From Mycolicibacter minnesotensis (lineage in GTDB: Bacteria > Actinomycetota > Actinomycetes > Mycobacteriales > Mycobacteriaceae): 64,000 bases of DNA. The notes beneath the pieces were generated by a model, which worked only from the letters and a program-made list of their open reading frames with translations, did no database searches and was not told where the DNA came from. A program made the translations under genes and the position numbers. Positions 21,582 to 32,044 of the stretch are shown here, in pieces (position 1 is the stretch's first letter; each line of letters opens with the position of its first letter). The stretch is taken from assembly GCF_010731755.1 (NCBI RefSeq), contig NZ_AP022589.1:372001-436000 (forward strand), in the 5' to 3' direction.

Positions 21582-22125
21582 GCTCACCGCAACGCCGGGT
21601 CAGACGATCGGACCATTCTTCGGCTACGCCCTACCTTTCGACCTCGGCAACGAACTGGTCCCGCCGGGCTCGCCCGGTGCCCTTGCATTTCACGGCACCG
21701 TCACCGACGGCGCGGGGGCACCCGTCCCCGATGCCCTGGTGGAGATTTGGCAGGCCGATAGTCGCGGTGCCCTACCCACCGCCACCAGATCACTCCGCCG
21801 CGACGGCCACACCTTCGCCGGATGGGGACGCGCAGAGACCGGACCCGACGGCCACTACACCTTCACGACCGTGACTCCTGGGGCCCAACGAGATTCGTCG
21901 CCGTTCATCGCGATCACGGTGTTCGCACGCGGCCTACTGAATCGGCTGTTCACCCGCGCCTACCTACCCGGTGGCCACCTCGGCACGGATCGACTGCTGA
22001 ACTCCGTGCCTGCCGACCGCCGCCACACCCTGATCGCGGCGCCCGACGAACACGGCTTTCGCTTCGACATCAGACTTCAGGGCCCGAACGAGACCGTATT
22101 TCTGCGCTACCGGGGGCAGCCGTGA
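21574..22125 (+). CDS. pcaG: protocatechuate 3,4-dioxygenase alpha subunit
   Basis: This 183-residue protein is the partner subunit of PcaH. It begins with TPGQTIGPFFGYAL, the usual alpha-subunit start, and contains LVEIWQADSRG and the TRAYLPG segment. It contributes to the active-site pocket but lacks iron ligands. The ATG lies inside the pcaH end, so the two subunits are coupled. Confidence 0.95.
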   Translation: MAELTATPGQTIGPFFGYALPFDLGNELVPPGSPGALAFHGTVTDGAGAPVPDALVEIWQADSRGALPTATRSLRRDGHTFAGWGRAETGPDGHYTFTTVTPGAQRDSSPFIAITVFARGLLNRLFTRAYLPGGHLGTDRLLNSVPADRRHTLIAAPDEHGFRFDIRLQGPNETVFLRYRGQP

Positions 22126-23324
22126 CCGACCTGTTGTGGCCCGGCGACCACCGCGCGGGCGATGTGTTCAGCGACGCGGCCTACCTCGCCGCTATGGCGC
22201 GGACCGAAAATGCCTGGCTCAGAGTGCTTGTCGAGGCAGGAATCGCTCCATCCTCGGCGCGCGCGGACTTGAACTCGGTGGTGTCGGCATCTGACGTCGA
22301 GACCGTGGCCGCAGCTGCCGAGGCGATCGGCAATCCAGTGCCCGGCCTGCTGGAGCTGCTGCGGCAACGCACCGGGGGCGAGACGGCGCACTGGCTGCAC
22401 CGTGGACTGACCAGTCAAGACGTCATCGACAACGCGCTGACACTCTGTCTGCGCGATGCACTAGACCGGGTTCATGGCGAACTGCGCAAGCAGGTAAGCA
22501 GATTGGCCGCGCTGGCCGATACCCACCGCGACAGCCCCATGCTGGCCCGCACGCTGACCCAGCCGGCGTTGCCCACGACGGCGGGCATGAAGATCGCACA
22601 CTGGCTCCACGGGGTTCTGGATGCCCTCGACGGCGTCGCAACGCTGCCGCAACTCCCCGTTCAGGCCGGTGGTGCCGTCGGCACGATGGCCGCTGCCACC
22701 GAACTCATCGGCTCGCCCACCGATGCTGTCGCCCTTACCCGGCGACTGGCCGAGGAACTGGGCCTGGCCGATAGCCCACCGTGGCATACCACCAGGTCGA
22801 TCATCACCCGTGCGGGCGACGCGCTGGTGACGTGCTGCGACGCGTGGGCTCACATCGCCAACGATGTCGCGACGGGTAGCCGGCCCGAGATCGGTGAGCT
22901 GGCAGAAGGCCGGGGCGGCGGCTCATCGACGATGCCGCACAAGAACAATCCGGTGCTGTCCCTACTGATCCGGCGCACCGCTCTGACCGCACCCGCCCTG
23001 GCCGCCACCCTGCACACCGCCACGGCCGCCAGTGTCGATGAGCGCTCCGACGGCGGTTGGCACGCTGAATGGGCCGCGTTGCGGACATTGTCACGCCACG
23101 CCGTGTGCGCTGCAGCGCAGACGACCGAACTGCTTGCCGGACTTGTCATCGATACCGATCGTGCCGCGGCGAACCTGGCCGCCGCCGGCGACCTCCTCGG
23201 GGAGCAGCGCACCATGGCCGCATTGACCGGACATCCGGTTCGTCCGGACTACGTCGGGGCGGCCAGTCACCTGATCGATGCAGTGCTGCTACGCGCACAA
23301 CACCATCTGAGGGAGGCGACATGA
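22122..23324 (+). CDS. pcaB: 3-carboxy-cis,cis-muconate cycloisomerase
   Basis: This 400-residue fumarase/aspartase-superfamily enzyme has the signature GGSSTMPHKNNP near residue 265 and HRGLTSQDVIDNAL near residue 93. It lactonises carboxymuconate to 4-carboxymuconolactone. The GTG start at 22122 overlaps the pcaG stop. A conserved fumarase-type fold with C-terminal helices is evident from the length and motifs. Confidence 0.95.
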   Translation: MTDLLWPGDHRAGDVFSDAAYLAAMARTENAWLRVLVEAGIAPSSARADLNSVVSASDVETVAAAAEAIGNPVPGLLELLRQRTGGETAHWLHRGLTSQDVIDNALTLCLRDALDRVHGELRKQVSRLAALADTHRDSPMLARTLTQPALPTTAGMKIAHWLHGVLDALDGVATLPQLPVQAGGAVGTMAAATELIGSPTDAVALTRRLAEELGLADSPPWHTTRSIITRAGDALVTCCDAWAHIANDVATGSRPEIGELAEGRGGGSSTMPHKNNPVLSLLIRRTALTAPALAATLHTATAASVDERSDGGWHAEWAALRTLSRHAVCAAAQTTELLAGLVIDTDRAAANLAAAGDLLGEQRTMAALTGHPVRPDYVGAASHLIDAVLLRAQHHLREAT

Positions 23325-24475
23325 GCGTGCCGCAGCTCGTCGGCACCGACTTCGGCGGCCCCCAGGACGCAGACCTGCTGCTGCTCGGCCCATCCCTGGG
23401 CACATCGGCAACCGTCCTCTGGGGCGCCGCCGCAGAACAACTCGCGAGGCACCTGCGCGTAGTGGCCTGGGACCTGCCCGGCCACGGTCGCAGTCCGGCG
23501 GACACATTCCGGATACCGGATCTCGCGGCCGGCGTACTGGCGCTGGCCGGCCAAGTCGCACCAGGAGCCTCGTTTCATTACGCCGGAAATTCCATCGGCG
23601 GCGCGGTGGGCCTGCAGTTGCTGGTCGACGCCCCCGAACGGCTACGCAGTGCCACATTGCTGTGCACCGGCGCCACCATCGGCCGCGCCGAGGATTGGAT
23701 TGCGCGTGCCGCCACGGTGCGCGCAACGGGCACCAGCGCGCTGATCGAGGCATCACTGCAGCGCTGGCTCACTGCCGGTTTCCTCGAGAGGAAACGGGAG
23801 CTGACCGCAGCGCTGGCCGATGCGCTAGGCCGGACCGACGACGAGTCGTACGCCCAGGCCTGCGAAGCCCTGGCTCACTTCGATGTTGCCGCAGCCTTGC
23901 CGAACATCAGCACCCCGGTGTTGGCCATTGCGGGTTCGGAAGATATCGCCACACCACCAGAATCTCTGCGACGCATCTCTTCCGGCGTCAAGAATGGCCG
24001 CCTGGTGATCCTCGACAGCGTCGCTCATCTGGCACCGGTTGAGTCACCCAGCGCGACCGCCAACCTCATCCTCGACCATGTTCTGGTGCGCGACCCGGTC
24101 TACACCGCGGGCATGTCGGTTCGCCGGGATGTCCTGGGCGACAAGCATGTCGATGCTGCGATCGCCCGAAGCACCGAGTTCACCGCTGACTTTCAGGAGC
24201 TGATCACCCGATATGCGTGGGGAACCATCTGGACCCGAGACGGCCTGGACCGGCGCAGCCGATCGATCGTCACTCTGACGGCACTGGTGGCCCGTGGCCA
24301 CCACGAGGAGCTGGCGATGCATCTGCGGGCGGCACGCCGAAACGGACTGAGCAGCAACGAGATCAAAGAAGTGCTCTTGCAGACTGCCATCTATTGCGGG
24401 GTACCCGATGCCAATACCGCCTTCCGGATCGCCACGGAGGTATTCGCCGAGGATGACGGCAAGGGTGGTTCTTAA
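23321..24475 (+). CDS. pcaL: enol-lactone hydrolase / carboxymuconolactone decarboxylase fusion
   Basis: This 384-residue, two-domain protein joins two successive activities. Residues 1-255 are an alpha/beta hydrolase with nucleophile Ser91 in GNSIGG, matching PcaD. Residues about 258-384 are a carboxymuconolactone decarboxylase (RRDVLGDKHV, then YAWGTIWTRDGLDRRSRS), matching PcaC. The PcaDC fusion, PcaL, is known from Rhodococcus and Streptomyces. The ATG at 23321 overlaps the pcaB stop. The product is 3-oxoadipate. Confidence 0.95.
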   Translation: MSVPQLVGTDFGGPQDADLLLLGPSLGTSATVLWGAAAEQLARHLRVVAWDLPGHGRSPADTFRIPDLAAGVLALAGQVAPGASFHYAGNSIGGAVGLQLLVDAPERLRSATLLCTGATIGRAEDWIARAATVRATGTSALIEASLQRWLTAGFLERKRELTAALADALGRTDDESYAQACEALAHFDVAAALPNISTPVLAIAGSEDIATPPESLRRISSGVKNGRLVILDSVAHLAPVESPSATANLILDHVLVRDPVYTAGMSVRRDVLGDKHVDAAIARSTEFTADFQELITRYAWGTIWTRDGLDRRSRSIVTLTALVARGHHEELAMHLRAARRNGLSSNEIKEVLLQTAIYCGVPDANTAFRIATEVFAEDDGKGGS

Positions 24476-25144
24476 GTGAGTCGCACCGTCATCTGCGATT
24501 CCGCAGCCGAGGCCGTGTCGGGCGTCGCGGACGGCGCAACGATCCTGGTCGGCGGATTCGGTATGGCCGGGATGCCCACCACGCTGATCGATGCATTGAT
24601 CGCTCAGGGCGCCGATGATCTCACCGTCGTCAGCAACAATGCGGGCAATGCCGATACGGGCCTGGCGGCGTTGTTGGCCACCGGCCGAGTTCGCAAGGTG
24701 ATCTGTTCGTTTCCGCGTCAAGCGGATTCCTACGTTTTCGACGGCCTCTATCACGCCGGCAAGATCGCTCTGGAACTGGTGCCGCAGGGCAATCTGGCCG
24801 AACGCATCCGCGCTGCCGGCGCCGGCATCGGGGCGTTCTACTGCCCCACGGGCGTGGGCACCCTGCTCACCGAGGGCAAGGAGATACGGACCATCAACGG
24901 TAGGGACTACGCCCTGGAGTACCCCATTCACGGCGATGTCGCCCTGATCCGTGCCCACACCGGTGATCGCGCGGGCAACCTGGTCTATCGCAAGACCGCA
25001 CGGAACTTCGGTCCCGTGATGGCCAGTGCAGCCACCCTGACCGTGGCCGAGGTCGCGCACGTCGTCGACACCGGTCAACTGGATCCCGAAGCAGTTGTCA
25101 CGCCCGGAATCTACGTCGACCGGCTCCTAGAGGTGAGCGCGTGA
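24476..25144 (+). CDS. pcaI: 3-oxoadipate CoA-transferase subunit A
   Basis: This 222-residue family I CoA-transferase alpha subunit has the GGFGMAGMP motif near residue 22 and YALEYPIHGDVALIRA near residue 147. With PcaJ it moves CoA from succinyl-CoA to 3-oxoadipate. The GTG start directly abuts the pcaL stop. Succinyl-CoA:acetoacetate transferase would look alike; the pca operon settles the call. Confidence 0.93.
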   Translation: MSRTVICDSAAEAVSGVADGATILVGGFGMAGMPTTLIDALIAQGADDLTVVSNNAGNADTGLAALLATGRVRKVICSFPRQADSYVFDGLYHAGKIALELVPQGNLAERIRAAGAGIGAFYCPTGVGTLLTEGKEIRTINGRDYALEYPIHGDVALIRAHTGDRAGNLVYRKTARNFGPVMASAATLTVAEVAHVVDTGQLDPEAVVTPGIYVDRLLEVSA

Positions 25145-25815
25145 CGCAGGCTCCCCCAACAACTGTCGAGCATCTTGACCGCGGGCCGCTGACCCGCGAC
25201 GAGCTGGCCGCCGTGATCGCTCGTGACATCCCCCCGGGCTCCTACGTCAATCTCGGCATAGGACAGCCGACCCTGGTAGCTGATCACCTCTCGGCCCAGG
25301 CCGCGGTGGTCCTGCACACCGAGAACGGCATGCTCGGTATGGGGCCCGCGGCGCGGGGCGAGGACATCGACCCCGATCTGACCAATGCCGGCAAGATTGC
25401 GGTCACCGAGCTGCCCGGGGCCGCATATTTCCATCACGCCGACTCCTTCGCGATGATGCGCGGAGGGCACCTGGACGTGTGTGTGCTCGGCGCGTTGCAA
25501 GTCAGCCAGCACGGCGATCTGGCCAACTGGCACACCGGTGAGCCCGGGGCGATTCCGGCGGTCGGAGGTGCGATGGACTTGGCCATCGGCGCCAAGAACG
25601 TGTTCGTGATGATGGACCTGTTCACCAAGGACGGTGCCGCGAAACTGGTTCCGTCGTGCAGCTATCCGCTGACCGGCCTGCGGTGTGTCAGCAGGGTCTA
25701 TACCGAGTACGCGGTCATCGACATCGATAGGACGGCGGGAATGCCGCGGGTGCGCGAAACCTTCGGCATTACGCTGGCCGACCTCGCGGCGAAGTTGCCG
25801 GTCAGTTTGCGCTGA
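25141..25815 (+). CDS. pcaJ: 3-oxoadipate CoA-transferase subunit B
   Basis: This 224-residue beta subunit has the catalytic Glu in HTENGMLG and the conserved VNLGIGQPTLV and GGAMDLAIGAKNVFV segments. It completes the CoA-transferase. It is the last gene of the eleven-gene operon; its GTG overlaps the pcaI stop. No thiolase (pcaF) lies in the window, so the final cleavage must be encoded elsewhere. The gene ends 92 bases from convergent leuB. Confidence 0.93.
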   Translation: MTQAPPTTVEHLDRGPLTRDELAAVIARDIPPGSYVNLGIGQPTLVADHLSAQAAVVLHTENGMLGMGPAARGEDIDPDLTNAGKIAVTELPGAAYFHHADSFAMMRGGHLDVCVLGALQVSQHGDLANWHTGEPGAIPAVGGAMDLAIGAKNVFVMMDLFTKDGAAKLVPSCSYPLTGLRCVSRVYTEYAVIDIDRTAGMPRVRETFGITLADLAAKLPVSLR

Positions 25816-25907
25816 CGGGAGCAGATCACCGCTTTCGAGCCGAAATATCACGACGCGACACGCCTGCGCCACGTCGTCAGATTCCGGCTGGGCGCACCAC
25901 TTCCGCG

Positions 25908-26924
25908 TCAGAGCAGGCTCAGGATCCGATCGCCGGCAGCGCTGGTCGACAGCTTCTGATCTCCCCGCGTCGCCAAGTGCTTTTCGACGGCCGCGTCGAC
26001 CCGGACGGCGGCGTCATGCTCACCGATGTGGTCAAGCAGCATCGCCACCGAGGTCACCGCCGCGGTCGGGTCGGCGATGCCCTGGCCGGCGATGTCGGGC
26101 GCGCTGCCGTGCACCGGCTCGAACATCGAGGGGTTGACACCGGTGGCGTCGATGTTGCCGCTGGCTGCCAAGCCGATCCCACCGCAGACCGCACCCGCGA
26201 GGTCGGTGATGATGTCGCCGAAGAGGTTGTCGCTGACGATGACGTCGAAGCGGCCGGGATCGGTCACCATGTAGATCGTCGCGGCGTCGACGTGGGTATA
26301 GGCCGTCTCGACGTCCGGGTATTCCTTGCCGATCTCGGCCACCGTGCGGGTCCACAGCGAGCCTGCGTAGGCCAGCACGTTGTTCTTGTGCACCAGGGTG
26401 AGGTGCTTGCGGCGCGCGCGAGCCTTCTCGAACGCGAAGCGCACCACCCGGGCAACCCCGAATGCCGTGTTGACGCTGACCTCGGTGGCGACTTCGTGGG
26501 GGGTGCCGACCCGCAGCGCCCCACCGTTTCCGGTGTAGGGCCCCTCGGTGCCTTCACGTACCACCAGGAAGTCGATCTCACCCGGATCGGCCAATGGGCT
26601 GGCCACCCCCGGGTACAACCGGCTGGGACGCAGGTTGACGTGGTGATCCAGGGCGAAACGCGCGCTCAGCAGCAGACCACGCTCGAGCACCCCTGAGGGC
26701 ACCGATGGATCGCCGATGGCACCCAGCAGGATCACGTCGTGACCCCGGATCTCTTCGAGCACCGAACCCGGGAGGATCTCGCCGGTGGCGTGATAGCGCC
26801 GGGCACCCAAGTCGTACTCGGTCTTCTCGGTGCCCGGCAGCACCGCGTCGAGCACCTTGACGGCTTCGGCGATGACTTCCGGGCCGATCCCGTCGCCGGG
26901 GATGACGGCAAGTTTGAGGCTCAT
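25908..26924 (-). CDS. leuB: 3-isopropylmalate dehydrogenase
   Basis: This 338-residue isocitrate/isopropylmalate dehydrogenase-family enzyme oxidises and decarboxylates 3-isopropylmalate in leucine synthesis. PGDGIGPEV near residue 9, the substrate-binding RLYPG and [14 protein letters not shown] are family signatures. The ATG at 26924 overlaps the serA stop by four bases, so serA and leuB form one unit, as in Rv2996c-Rv2995c. Confidence 0.96.
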   Translation of the reverse strand: MSLKLAVIPGDGIGPEVIAEAVKVLDAVLPGTEKTEYDLGARRYHATGEILPGSVLEEIRGHDVILLGAIGDPSVPSGVLERGLLLSARFALDHHVNLRPSRLYPGVASPLADPGEIDFLVVREGTEGPYTGNGGALRVGTPHEVATEVSVNTAFGVARVVRFAFEKARARRKHLTLVHKNNVLAYAGSLWTRTVAEIGKEYPDVETAYTHVDAATIYMVTDPGRFDVIVSDNLFGDIITDLAGAVCGGIGLAASGNIDATGVNPSMFEPVHGSAPDIAGQGIADPTAAVTSVAMLLDHIGEHDAAVRVDAAVEKHLATRGDQKLSTSAAGDRILSLL

Positions 26925-28507
26925 GTGAGGTCGACCTCTTCAATCTTGTTGGCGCCGACAGCAGCACTGATGGCCGAGTGGACCTCCGCGGGCACCTTGC
27001 GGTCGACCCTCAGCAGGACCGTCGCGGCGGGGCCTTCGGCGTCCTCGGACAGCTGCGCGGCGTGGATGTTGATACCGGCTGAACCCAGCAGGGTACCGAT
27101 CTTGCCCAGCGCGCCGGGCTGGTCGGAGTAGTTGATGATCAGGTTGACACCCTGAGCTCGCAGGTCGAAATGCCTGCCGTTGATCTCAACGATCTTCTCC
27201 ACCTGCTGGCTGCCCGACAGCGTGCCGGCCACGGTGACGGCTGCCCCGTCGGCGGTGACCGCCCGCAGCTCGACGACGCTGCGGTGGTTGGGGCTTTCGG
27301 TGGCGGTGCCGATCTCGGCGTCCACACCGCGTTCGGCAGCCAGGGCCGGCGCGTTGACGAACGTCACCGGGTCTTCGATGACGGCCGAGAACAGGCCGCG
27401 CAGCGCTGACAACCGCAGCACGCCAACATCTTCGGCGGCCAATTCGCCACGCACCTGGACTGACAGTGACACCGGCAGCCCATCGGAGAGCGCACCCGCC
27501 AGCAACCCGAGCTTGCGCACCAGGTCCAGCCAGGGCGCGACTTCCTCACTGACCGCGCCGCCACCGACGTTGACCGCATCGGGCACGAATTCGCCCGCTA
27601 GCGCCAGTTTCACGCTCTTGGCGACATCCGTTCCGGCCCGGTCCTGAGCTTCCGCGGTCGATGCGCCCAGGTGCGGGGTCACCACCACCTGCGGCAGGTC
27701 GAACAGCGGCGAGTCGGTGCACGGCTCGGTGGCGAACACGTCGAGGCCGGCGGCCCGGACGTGGCCGCTGGTGATCGCCTCGGCCAGTGCGGCCTCATCG
27801 ATCAGACCACCGCGGGCCGCGTTGACGATGATCACCCCGGGCTTGGTCTTGGCCAGGTTTTCTTTGCCGATGAGCCCTGCGGTTTCGGGGGTCTTCGGCA
27901 GGTGCACCGAGATGAAGTCGGCGCGACCGAGCAGCTCGTCGAGGCTGAGCAGCTCGATGCCGAGCTGGGCGGCGCGGGCGGCCGACACATAGGGGTCGTA
28001 GGCCACGATGTGCGCGCCGAACGCAGCGAGCCGCTGGGCGACCAGCTGTCCGATGCGGCCCAGGCCGACCACCCCGACGGTGTGGTCGTAGATCTCGGTG
28101 CCGGAGAAGGACGACCGCTTCCACTGCTTGCCGTGCAGCGAGGCGTCGGCCGCGGGGATCTCCCGGGCGGCGGCGAGCATCAGCGCGATCGCGTGCTCAG
28201 CCGCACTGTGGATGTTCGAGGTCGGGGCATTGACCACCAGCACACCGCGGGCGGTTGCGGCATCGACGTCGACGTTGTCCAGGCCGACACCGGCGCGCGC
28301 CACGATCTTGAGCTTGGTGCCGGCCGCGAGGACCTCGGCGTCGACGGTGGTGGCCGAGCGCACCAGCAGCGCGTCCGCTTCAGGCACCGCGGCCAGCAGC
28401 TTCTCCCGGTCCGGGCCGTCCACCCAGCGAACCTCAACCTGGTCGCCGAGGGCGGCAACGGTGGATTGGGCGAGTTTGTCAGCGATCAAAACCACGGGCA
28501 GAGTCAC
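26921..28507 (-). CDS. serA: D-3-phosphoglycerate dehydrogenase
   Basis: This 528-residue type I enzyme performs the first step of serine synthesis. It has an N-terminal NAD domain with VGLGRIGQ near residue 149, an intervening ASB domain (about residues 320-450) and a C-terminal ACT domain that binds serine for feedback. The start is GTG at 28507, giving the same N-terminus as Rv2996c. A two-copy intergenic repeat lies just upstream. Length and domain order match mycobacterial SerA1. Confidence 0.97.
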   Translation of the reverse strand: MTLPVVLIADKLAQSTVAALGDQVEVRWVDGPDREKLLAAVPEADALLVRSATTVDAEVLAAGTKLKIVARAGVGLDNVDVDAATARGVLVVNAPTSNIHSAAEHAIALMLAAAREIPAADASLHGKQWKRSSFSGTEIYDHTVGVVGLGRIGQLVAQRLAAFGAHIVAYDPYVSAARAAQLGIELLSLDELLGRADFISVHLPKTPETAGLIGKENLAKTKPGVIIVNAARGGLIDEAALAEAITSGHVRAAGLDVFATEPCTDSPLFDLPQVVVTPHLGASTAEAQDRAGTDVAKSVKLALAGEFVPDAVNVGGGAVSEEVAPWLDLVRKLGLLAGALSDGLPVSLSVQVRGELAAEDVGVLRLSALRGLFSAVIEDPVTFVNAPALAAERGVDAEIGTATESPNHRSVVELRAVTADGAAVTVAGTLSGSQQVEKIVEINGRHFDLRAQGVNLIINYSDQPGALGKIGTLLGSAGINIHAAQLSEDAEGPAATVLLRVDRKVPAEVHSAISAAVGANKIEEVDLT

Positions 28508-28522
28508 CCGGACAGCCTAGTG

Positions 28523-28624
28523 GCCGGTCGCCAGCCCGGCGGAGCCGGGCGCAGCGGGCCGGACACCATCAAGCACAGCGCCGGTCGCCAGCCCGGCGGA
28601 GCCGGGCGCAGCGGGCCGGACACC
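28523..28624. repeat. two-copy 45-bp repeat, 57-bp period
   Basis: Identical copies at 28523-28567 and 28580-28624 are separated by 12 bases. They share the GGCGGAGCCGGGCG core with the repeat at 186-290. They lie in the gap between the divergent serA and Rv2997-like genes. Confidence 0.8.
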
Positions 28625-28721
28625 CGGTGCCCCGACTTCGACAACGGTGGCGTCCGACAGCCGGTACTGGGGGTGCACCCGGATCTGGCCGCGTAGCGCG
28701 GGGGCTCCTTAGTATCGACGA

Positions 28722-30155
28722 ATGGACGTCACCGTCGTCGGTAGTGGACCCAATGGCCTGGCCGCAGCGGTCATCTGTGCCCGCGCAGGTCTCTCGGTTC
28801 AGGTTCTGGAGGCCCAGGACACCTTTGGAGGCGGCGCGCGCACCGCCGCGGATCCGGAGTTCTCCGGCGTGAGCCATGACATCTGCTCGGCGGTCCATCC
28901 GCTGGGCTTGGCGTCGCCGTTCTTCACCGAGTTCGATCTTGCCGCCCGTGGCGTGCAACTGACCGCACCCGAGATCTCCTACGGCAATCCGCTGGATGGC
29001 CGGCCCGCCGCGATCGCCTACCGCGACTTGGACCGCACCTGTTCGGAGTTGGAGCATGGTTCGTCTTGGCGGCAACTGCTTGGGCCGTTGGTCTCGCACA
29101 GCCAAGCTGTGGTGGAGTTTCTCCTGGGAGACAAGCGGTCTGTGCCGTCGGGGATTGCGACCGTGGCCCGACTGGGTTTGCGGATGGCCGGACAGGCCGG
29201 CCCAGCCTGGAACGCGACGCTGGCTGGACATGATGCCCGCGCGCTCTACACCGGGGTCGCCGCGCACACGATCTCGCGATTGCCGTCGGTGACCTCAGCC
29301 GGGGCCGGCATGATGCTGGCGACCCTCGGCCATACCGTCGGCTGGCCGATACCCGTGGGGGGCAGCCAGGCGATCACCGATGCGCTCATCGCAGACCTGA
29401 TCGCACATGGCGGCCAACTGGCCGCCGGTTCCCCGGTGCGCTCAGCGCCCGGTGGCGTGGTGTTGTACGACACCGCCCCGACCGCGCTGCTGTCGATCTA
29501 TGGGGATGCACTGCCGGCACGGTATGCGCGGGCGCTGCGGCGATATCGGTACGGATCCGCCGCGGCCAAGGTTGATTTCGTGCTCAGCGACGAGGTGCCG
29601 TGGAGCGATCCCCGACTGGCGCTGGCGCCCACCCTGCATCTCGGCGGTGACCGCAGGCAGATGGCCCAGGCCGAAGCCGCGATCGCCGCCGGCCGGCATG
29701 CACAGCAGCCGATGATCCTGGCAGCGCTGCCGCATCTCGTCGACGCATCCCGCGTCGACGCCACGGGGCGGCGTCCGATGTGGGCGTATGCGCATGTTCC
29801 GGCCGGGTCGACTATCGACCAGTCCGAGGCCGTCATCGCCGCTATCGAGAGGTTCGCTCCAGGATTCCGCGACGTCGTGGTGGCGGTCCGGTCCGTCCCG
29901 GCCGCACGGCTGGCACACCACAACGCCAACTACGTGGGCGGCGACATCGCCGCCGGAGGCAACAATGCCTGGCGGGCTCTTGCCGGGCCGACCCCTCGGC
30001 TGAATCCGTGGGCCACACCAATTCCCGGGGCCTACCTGTGTTCGGCAGCCACACCGCCCGGCGCCGGCGTCCACGGAATGGCGGGTTATTACGCCGCCCG
30101 CACCGTGTTGCGGCGCGAGTTCGGAATTGACCGGCTGCCCAGCCTGGCCCCCTGA
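28722..30155 (+). CDS. NAD(P)/FAD-dependent oxidoreductase (Rv2997-like)
   Basis: This 477-residue phytoene-desaturase-like flavoprotein begins with the dinucleotide motif VVGSGPNGLAAAV and has the Glu of VLEAQ that binds the ribose. The C-terminal CSAATPPGAGVHGMAGYYAA segment is the second FAD contact of this family. It probably oxidises a lipid or isoprenoid-like substrate. It is the positional equivalent of Rv2997, which has no proven substrate. ATG at 28722 places the Rossmann fold at the very start. A terminator follows at 30202. Confidence 0.85.
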   Translation: MDVTVVGSGPNGLAAAVICARAGLSVQVLEAQDTFGGGARTAADPEFSGVSHDICSAVHPLGLASPFFTEFDLAARGVQLTAPEISYGNPLDGRPAAIAYRDLDRTCSELEHGSSWRQLLGPLVSHSQAVVEFLLGDKRSVPSGIATVARLGLRMAGQAGPAWNATLAGHDARALYTGVAAHTISRLPSVTSAGAGMMLATLGHTVGWPIPVGGSQAITDALIADLIAHGGQLAAGSPVRSAPGGVVLYDTAPTALLSIYGDALPARYARALRRYRYGSAAAKVDFVLSDEVPWSDPRLALAPTLHLGGDRRQMAQAEAAIAAGRHAQQPMILAALPHLVDASRVDATGRRPMWAYAHVPAGSTIDQSEAVIAAIERFAPGFRDVVVAVRSVPAARLAHHNANYVGGDIAAGGNNAWRALAGPTPRLNPWATPIPGAYLCSAATPPGAGVHGMAGYYAARTVLRREFGIDRLPSLAP

Positions 30156-30201
30156 AAATCCAGTCCCGCGGCGGCCGCATGGGCCGCCAGCGAACGTCAT
30201 G

Positions 30202-30234
30202 CTGTGCAACGCTCCATAGATTGCACAGATTTTT
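30202..30234 (+). terminator. rho-independent terminator
   Basis: CTGTGCAA pairs perfectly with TTGCACAG across an 11-base loop, followed by ATTTTT. It lies 46 bases after the oxidoreductase stop and separates it from the exported repeat protein. Confidence 0.75.
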
Positions 30235-30344
30235 CCCAGATAACTAGAGACTTTTTGCCAGCTTTGCTATAGCCTCCAGCTAACTCGTGTCGGGCATCAC
30301 ACCTTTGGCTCAATGTGGCGCGAGTCATAACGTAAGGAGAGGCT

Positions 30345-30866
30345 ATGCACACCACCCTTCGCCCGCTTGCCCTGGCGGGTGCAGCAGTTATCGGCGCTAG
30401 CGCAATCGCCGCCACTCCCGTGGTCGTCGCCCCCCCGAACTTGCACATGCCGGCCATCGCGCTCACCGCTGACGGCGGCCTACCAGGAGGCATCCTCGAC
30501 GGCCTCGGCAGCATCGACTTCGCAGGCATTTTCTCCGGCCTGGGCGACATCTTGAGCAACTTCGACCTGTCCGGGATTTTCAGTGACCTGTTCGCCAACT
30601 TCGACCTGTCGGGCATCCTCAACGACCTGTTCAGCAACTTCGACCTGTCGGGCATCCTCAACGACCTGTTCGCCAACTTCGACCTGTCTGCGATCTTCAA
30701 CGACCTGTTCGCCAACTTCGACCTGTCTGCGATCTTCAACGACCTGTTCGCCAACTTCGACCTGTCCGGGATCTTCGACGACCTGTTCGCCAACTTCGAT
30801 CTGTCGGGGATCTTCGACAGCTTCGATCTGTCGGCGTTATTTGACGGCCTGTTCGACGGACTGTAG
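30345..30866 (+). CDS. exported protein of 13-residue NFDLSGIF repeats
   Basis: This is a 173-residue protein of unknown function. Residues 1-28 form a hydrophobic, Ala-rich export signal (LALAGAAVIGASAIAATPVV). Residues 72-149 are six perfect-length 13-residue repeats of the form NFDLSGIFNDLFA, followed by a shortened seventh and the ending FDGLFDGL. It is acidic, with no Cys and almost no Lys or Arg in the mature part. Hydrophobic residues recur in a way compatible with amphipathic helices or a short solenoid. ATG at 30345 follows TAAGGAGAGGC, an excellent ribosome-binding site. The N-terminal signal resembles that of the exported protein at 39059. It lacks PE, PPE or PGRS motifs. Confidence 0.85.
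   Translation: MHTTLRPLALAGAAVIGASAIAATPVVVAPPNLHMPAIALTADGGLPGGILDGLGSIDFAGIFSGLGDILSNFDLSGIFSDLFANFDLSGILNDLFSNFDLSGILNDLFANFDLSAIFNDLFANFDLSAIFNDLFANFDLSGIFDDLFANFDLSGIFDSFDLSALFDGLFDGL
30558..30791 (+). repeat. 39-bp tandem repeat, six units
   Basis: Six consecutive 39-base units encode the 13-residue repeats of the exported protein. Neighbouring units are almost identical at the DNA level (AACTTCGACCTGTC recurs), which points to recent expansion and likely strain-to-strain copy-number variation. Confidence 0.9.
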
Positions 30867-30933
30867 ACGCCGGCGGCGATGGATCGGGGCGGATGGGAGA
30901 CCTCCCCGAGCCCGTCGAACCGGTGACATAAAG

Positions 30934-30965
30934 CGAGTGGCCCCTTCCGCGGAAGGGGCCACTCG
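30934..30965. terminator. hairpin between convergent genes
   Basis: A perfect 15-base inverted repeat (CGAGTGGCCCCTTCC and its complement) around GC, followed by TTCTT on the plus strand. It separates the repeat-protein gene from convergent ilvC and probably ends both transcripts. Confidence 0.85.
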
Positions 30966-30988
30966 TTCTTCTATGACGTCGCCGTCGG

Positions 30989-32017
<1,029 letters not shown>

Positions 32018-32044
32018 CTATCTTTGCTGGCTATTTCTGGGGGA

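Noticed and set aside
30345-30866. PE-PGRS-type protein
   Set aside because: There is no PE domain and no GGA/GGN repeats; the repeats are NFDLSGIF-like.
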